Shown one piece after another: positions 61,563 to 64,000 of a stretch of 64,000 bases of DNA; within the stretch, counting starts at the first letter, position 1, and each line of letters opens with the position of its first letter. The notes beneath the pieces were generated by a model. That model was not told the origin of the DNA, searched no databases, and saw nothing but the letters and a program-made list of their open reading frames with translations. The translations under genes were made by a program, and so were the position numbers. The DNA comes from JASGKO01 sp049840595 (GTDB lineage Bacteria > Verrucomicrobiota > Verrucomicrobiia > Chthoniobacterales > Chthoniobacteraceae). Where the stretch lies: the NCBI GenBank assembly GCA_049840595.1, contig JASGKO010000004.1:1-64000 (forward strand), read 5' to 3'.

Positions 61563-62174
61563 ATGGCACGTTATACCGGTCCTAAAACCAAGATCAGCCG
61601 CCGCTTCGGTGTGCCGATCTTTGGCAACTCCAAAGCCCTCGAGCGTAAGAACTACCCTCCGGGCATGCACGGCCCCAAGGGCTCCCGCCGCAAGCAGTCC
61701 GACTACGCGCTGGCTCTCGCTGAAAAGCAGAAGCTCCGCTACCAGTACGGCCTCCTTGAGCGCCAGTTCCGCCGCTACTTCCAGACTGCACTCACCCGTC
61801 GCGGGGTCACCGGTCTCATCCTGCTCCAGCTCCTCGAAACCCGCCTCGACAACGTGGTCTATCGCCTCGGCTTCGCGAATTCCCGCGCCGCTGCCCGGCA
61901 GATGGTTTCCCACGGCCACGTCGCGGTGAACGGACGCAAGACCAACATCTCCTCCTTCAACCTGCGCGCAGGAGACAAGGTGTCGGTGAAGGAAAAGACG
62001 GGTTCCCGCAACCTCGCCGCCAAGTTCCTCGAGTTGACCCAGATCACCCCGGTGCCCGATTGGCTCGCGGTGGACAAGGACAATTTCTCCGGCACGGTGA
62101 CTCGCATCCCGAGCCGCGAAGAGATCGCTCCGATCGTCAACGAGCAGCTCGTCGTCGAACTCTACTCCCGCTAG
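61563..62174 (+). CDS. rpsD: 30S ribosomal protein S4
   Basis: A 203-aa primary 16S rRNA-binding protein. MARYTGPKTKISRRFGVPIF, NYPPGMHGPKGSRRKQSDYA and the S4 domain LDNVVYRLGFANSRAAARQM are clear. It is the last gene of the cluster; a strong terminator follows 29 bp after the stop, so rpoA and rplQ are not co-transcribed. Confidence 0.97.
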   Translation: MARYTGPKTKISRRFGVPIFGNSKALERKNYPPGMHGPKGSRRKQSDYALALAEKQKLRYQYGLLERQFRRYFQTALTRRGVTGLILLQLLETRLDNVVYRLGFANSRAAARQMVSHGHVAVNGRKTNISSFNLRAGDKVSVKEKTGSRNLAAKFLELTQITPVPDWLAVDKDNFSGTVTRIPSREEIAPIVNEQLVVELYSR

Positions 62175-62203
62175 TCGAGAGTAGTCAGCATCAGAGAATT
62201 TTG

Positions 62204-62246
62204 TCAGCCGGTCTGGATTCCAGACCGGCTGATTTTTTTGCCTTAG
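62204..62246 (+). terminator. Rho-independent terminator of the ribosomal cluster
   Basis: CAGCCGGTCTGGA (62,204-62,216) pairs with TCCAGACCGGCTG (62,218-62,230) and is followed directly by ATTTTTTT. A perfect 13-bp stem with a single-base centre and a seven-T run is a textbook intrinsic terminator. Confidence 0.93.
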
Positions 62247-62255
62247 AGCATTTCG

Positions 62256-62533
62256 ATTAGAGCATCTCTCGAAAGGAATTTCCGAAGGAGTGAGGTTCGC
62301 CGCGGAGGCTTGAGGGCTGAAGGCCCGGCCTAACTCCAGCCCGGGGCAACGCCCCGGGGACCCCGGCCTCCCTTGATTTTTAGCCCTGAAGGGGCGTAAG
62401 AACCGCTCCATGGTTTAGACCGCCCCTTCAGGGCTGGGAAATGAAGAAGACCATGAGACCCGGGGCGTTGCCCCGGGCTTGGGCTGTGCCGCCCCGTTGG
62501 GGCTTTCGGAAATTACTTTCGAGAACCGCTCTA
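62256..62533. repeat. Nested inverted-repeat element, about 278 bp
   Basis: Three pairs of inverted arms lie concentrically. Outer: 62,256-62,286 with 62,502-62,533 (TCTCGAAAG-N-AATTTCCGAA words inside TTAGAGC ends). Middle: CCCGGGGCAACGCCCCGGG-type arms, 62,337-62,357 with 62,458-62,478. Inner: a perfect 15-bp pair AGCCCTGAAGGGGCG (62,381-62,395) with its complement at 62,420-62,434. Nothing is encoded. The concentric order suggests a MITE-like or composite REP unit. The remaining gap to 62,768 shows no gene. Confidence 0.85.
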
Positions 62534-62768
62534 ATTCTAGAGCCGCGTTTGGGCGAGCGGCGGCTATTTCAGAAACGGCGTTTCCTCCCCAAAAAGTCAT
62601 TCTATTGAACCGCTCTAAAACACGAAAAGGAGCGCCTGCATTTTCGCCTGCTTCGCGTTTTTCGCGGACCTTAGAGTTCTTCTCCGCGTTTCAATCCCGC
62701 CCCGCGGATTCGCTATCATCAGAGATGATGCGACGGTTGAGCCGGGATGATTATTGCCTCTGGGGGGA

Positions 62769-63014
62769 TTACCGCTGCCCTTCTTCCAAAAAAGCGAGCG
62801 CCTTGTCGTAGCTGCAGCGTTCGAGGTAATGCGCCAGCTTCGGGTCCACCTTGGGCGGCAGTTGCGCTTGGAGCGCGAGCAGGTGCTCCGAGACCGTCTT
62901 CAGCTTTTCGAGATGCGCGGCAGGGTCGCGATCGCGCCAGGCGTGGTCGGCGATCACCGCGAGGCGCTCCCGCAGGCTGCTGGCGAGTTGGGAGTAAATC
63001 CCGGTATTATCCAT
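62769..63014 (-). CDS. Small conserved-looking helical protein, 81 aa
   Basis: I do not recognise the family. From the ATG at 63,014 it reads MDNTGIYSQLASSLRERLAV and continues with HAWRDRDPAAHLEKLKTVSE and LPPKVDPKLAHYLERCSYDK. All of it is helical and charged with no membrane segment. The longer frame upstream is Ser/Arg-rich and overlaps the response regulator region, so the short form is preferred. It is divergent from the response regulator and may share its promoter. Confidence 0.6.
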   Translation of the reverse strand: MDNTGIYSQLASSLRERLAVIADHAWRDRDPAAHLEKLKTVSEHLLALQAQLPPKVDPKLAHYLERCSYDKALAFLEEGQR

Positions 63015-63102
63015 GCGGGAAATGTTTGCCGGAGACGGCGGATTGTCCATGGCGAAATGTAATCGCTTGCCAGTCATGGCGGGTTCCCGTATGCGAGAGA
63101 CC

Positions 63103-63507
63103 ATGAGCCTGATCGGAAGCAGAATACTCGTGGTGGACGACGACGTGGTCATCCTGCGACTCGTCCGCGAGGCGGTGATGGGTCTTACCCAGTGCGAGGT
63201 CGAGACCACGCCGAATCCCCTCTACGGATTCGAGCTGGTGCTGCGCAAGCCCTACGACCTGCTCATCTTCGACTACTCGATGCCGGGCATCGACGGCGCG
63301 GTGCTCTACCAGTTGCTGGGCAAGGTTTTCGCCGTCAATCCCCCCGAGGGCCGCAAGCTGCCGCCGGTCTTGCTCATGTCCGGCAACGCCTCGCAGAAAA
63401 AAGCGCAGGAGTTTCTCCGCGAGCCCGGAGTGCGAGGCTTGCTGGCCAAGCCATTCTCCCTGGAAAAGCTCACCAGCAAGATCGCGGAGAGTTTGCGGAT
63501 GGGGTGA
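63103..63507 (+). CDS. Single-domain response regulator
   Basis: A 134-aa receiver (CheY-like) domain without an output domain. The acidic pocket is ILVVDDDVVILRLVREAV (Asp12-14), the phosphorylation site is Asp57 in LLIFDYSMPGIDGAVLY, the switch serine is in VLLMSGNAS, and the lysine is in GLLAKPFSLEKL. No histidine kinase is adjacent, so its partner is unknown. An ATG at 63,091 is also possible; AGAGA before 63,103 favours the latter. Confidence 0.87.
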   Translation: MSLIGSRILVVDDDVVILRLVREAVMGLTQCEVETTPNPLYGFELVLRKPYDLLIFDYSMPGIDGAVLYQLLGKVFAVNPPEGRKLPPVLLMSGNASQKKAQEFLREPGVRGLLAKPFSLEKLTSKIAESLRMG

Positions 63508-63570
63508 GGATCAGAGGGCGTGCCGGAACTCGATCAGAACCGTGCGAAGCGTAAAAAAGACTGGTTTTTC

Positions 63571-63641
63571 AACCGCGGATTTCGCGGGTGGTCGCGGATG
63601 AGCTGGTCTTTTATCCGCGCCTATCCGCGAAATCCGCGGTT
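63571..63641. repeat. Double inverted repeat of the 'ccgcgaaatccgcggtt' type
   Basis: A perfect 17-bp outer pair (63,571-63,587 and 63,625-63,641) encloses a 7-bp inner pair (63,593-63,599 CGCGGAT and 63,613-63,619 ATCCGCG). Both fold into one long hairpin with a small bulge. Repeats of this word are typical of intergenic DNA in Verrucomicrobia. Confidence 0.88.
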
Positions 63642-63835
63642 AAATTCTGCTTTCAATGGCTTTCGGGACAACTCCCTTCAGAGAAAATCACAACCTCGCC
63701 AGGGGAACGGCTTTTATTTCGCTCTCATCGCGGCAGCCTACCGGAGGAGATCGCCGACCAGCGGGCCGGACGAACCGCCCAAAACGAACTTCCCGAGCGT
63801 TGACAGGATGGCGCCGCCGCTTTCCAGGCAGAGAA

Positions 63836-63867
63836 AAGGCCCGCCTTGTCGTGACAAAGCGGGCCTT
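63836..63867 (-). terminator. Terminator of the PEP-CTERM gene
   Basis: AAGGCCCGC and GCGGGCCTT arms enclose an inner pair TTGTC/GACAA. On the minus strand the stem is followed by TTTTCTC. It lies 25 bp beyond the stop codon of the gene at the window's end. Confidence 0.8.
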
Positions 63868-63891
63868 GCCGTTGGCTGCGATTAATCTCGC

Positions 63892-64000
63892 TTACGCGTG
63901 GTGCCGGCGCGGGCGGGCGACCGCCAGCAGCGCCGCCCCACCGAGGAGGCAGAGGAAGGCCGAGGGCTCGGGCACAGCGGCGACGGTGGTCACGCCGACC
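63892..64000 (-). CDS. PEP-CTERM-sorted exported protein, C-terminal end only
   Basis: Only the last 35 residues lie in the window. They read VGVTTVAAVPEPSAFLCLLG followed by GAALLAVARPRRHHA. This is a PEP-CTERM signal: the VPEPS motif, a single hydrophobic helix and an arginine-rich end. Such proteins are exported, cut and anchored by an exosortase, usually in organisms that make exopolysaccharide. TAA is at 63,892-63,894. The function of the main body is unknown. Confidence 0.85.
   Translation of the reverse strand, partial: VGVTTVAAVPEPSAFLCLLGGAALLAVARPRRHHA

Larger units (their letters stand above)
63508..63891. other. Intergenic region with repeat and terminator, 384 bp
   Basis: No gene is convincing. 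It holds the perfect 17-bp inverted repeat at 63,571-63,641 and the terminator at 63,836-63,867 that serves the minus-strand gene to the right. Between them (63,642-63,835) I see only short unlikely frames. Confidence 0.7.

Noticed and set aside
63520..63885. A 121-codon frame after the response regulator
   Set aside because: It runs through an inverted repeat and a terminator and has no family motif.

Overview
The window is a composite of two unrelated genomes and should be read as two pieces. Positions 1-40 match an Oxford Nanopore native-barcode adapter (8-base flank, 24-base barcode that I recognise as barcode 04, 8-base flank), so the window opens on an untrimmed read end. Positions 41 to about 23,200 are very GC-rich DNA of betaproteobacterial type. 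From about 23,200 to 64,000 the DNA is of Verrucomicrobia type, with moderate GC, dispersed palindromic repeats, a PEP-CTERM protein and verrucomicrobial-style operons. The join cuts a glycerophosphodiesterase gene. The simplest reading is a chimeric contig, not gene transfer. The first part carries many single-base frameshifts, as expected for thinly covered long-read sequence. The second part has only three that I can see, all in essential genes.

Betaproteobacterial part. A MarR-HlyD-MFS efflux operon (56-3099) is followed by icd, rluE, pcnB, folK and a deoxynucleoside kinase. A ten-gene minus-strand operon (8069-17,788) encodes a GntR/FCD regulator, a PotABCD-type ABC importer, a SnoaL-like protein, an M24 metallohydrolase, an SDR dehydrogenase, a hotdog protein and an Asp-box protein. 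Most of its genes overlap by 4 bp, and it looks like uptake and catabolism of one unidentified compound. A plus-strand trio (small protein, methyltransferase, ChrA-like transporter) comes next. The last genes are the tail of a Ugp-like operon: two permeases, an inositol monophosphatase and the cut glycerophosphodiesterase.

Verrucomicrobial part. It starts with suhB, ispF and cysS, then a secreted DNRLRE/S74 chaperone-type protein, a pectate lyase, a cation diffusion facilitator and an enoyl reductase-like protein. At 32.5-34.2 kb an AT-richer island holds two small membrane proteins and a nucleoside deoxyribosyltransferase-like protein. These genes are bordered by sequences that resemble integron attC sites. 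A complete fructose operon follows: fruA with two IIB domains, a fused EIIA-HPr-EI, fruK and an OprB porin, with a divergent DeoR regulator. thiG and tyrS come next.

From 44.4 to 62.2 kb lies one continuous str-S10-spc-alpha ribosomal protein cluster, from rpsL to rpsD, with secY, adk, map, infA and rpmJ, ending at a strong terminator. It is unusual in several ways. A secreted coiled-coil protein gene sits between rpsS and rplV. tuf, rpsN, rpmD, rpoA and rplQ are absent from their usual places. S11 has a roughly 90-residue Ala/Lys-rich N-terminal extension. The window ends with a nested inverted-repeat element, a small conserved protein, a single-domain response regulator and the C-terminus of a PEP-CTERM protein. 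I saw no tRNA, rRNA, CRISPR array, transposase or integrase gene.
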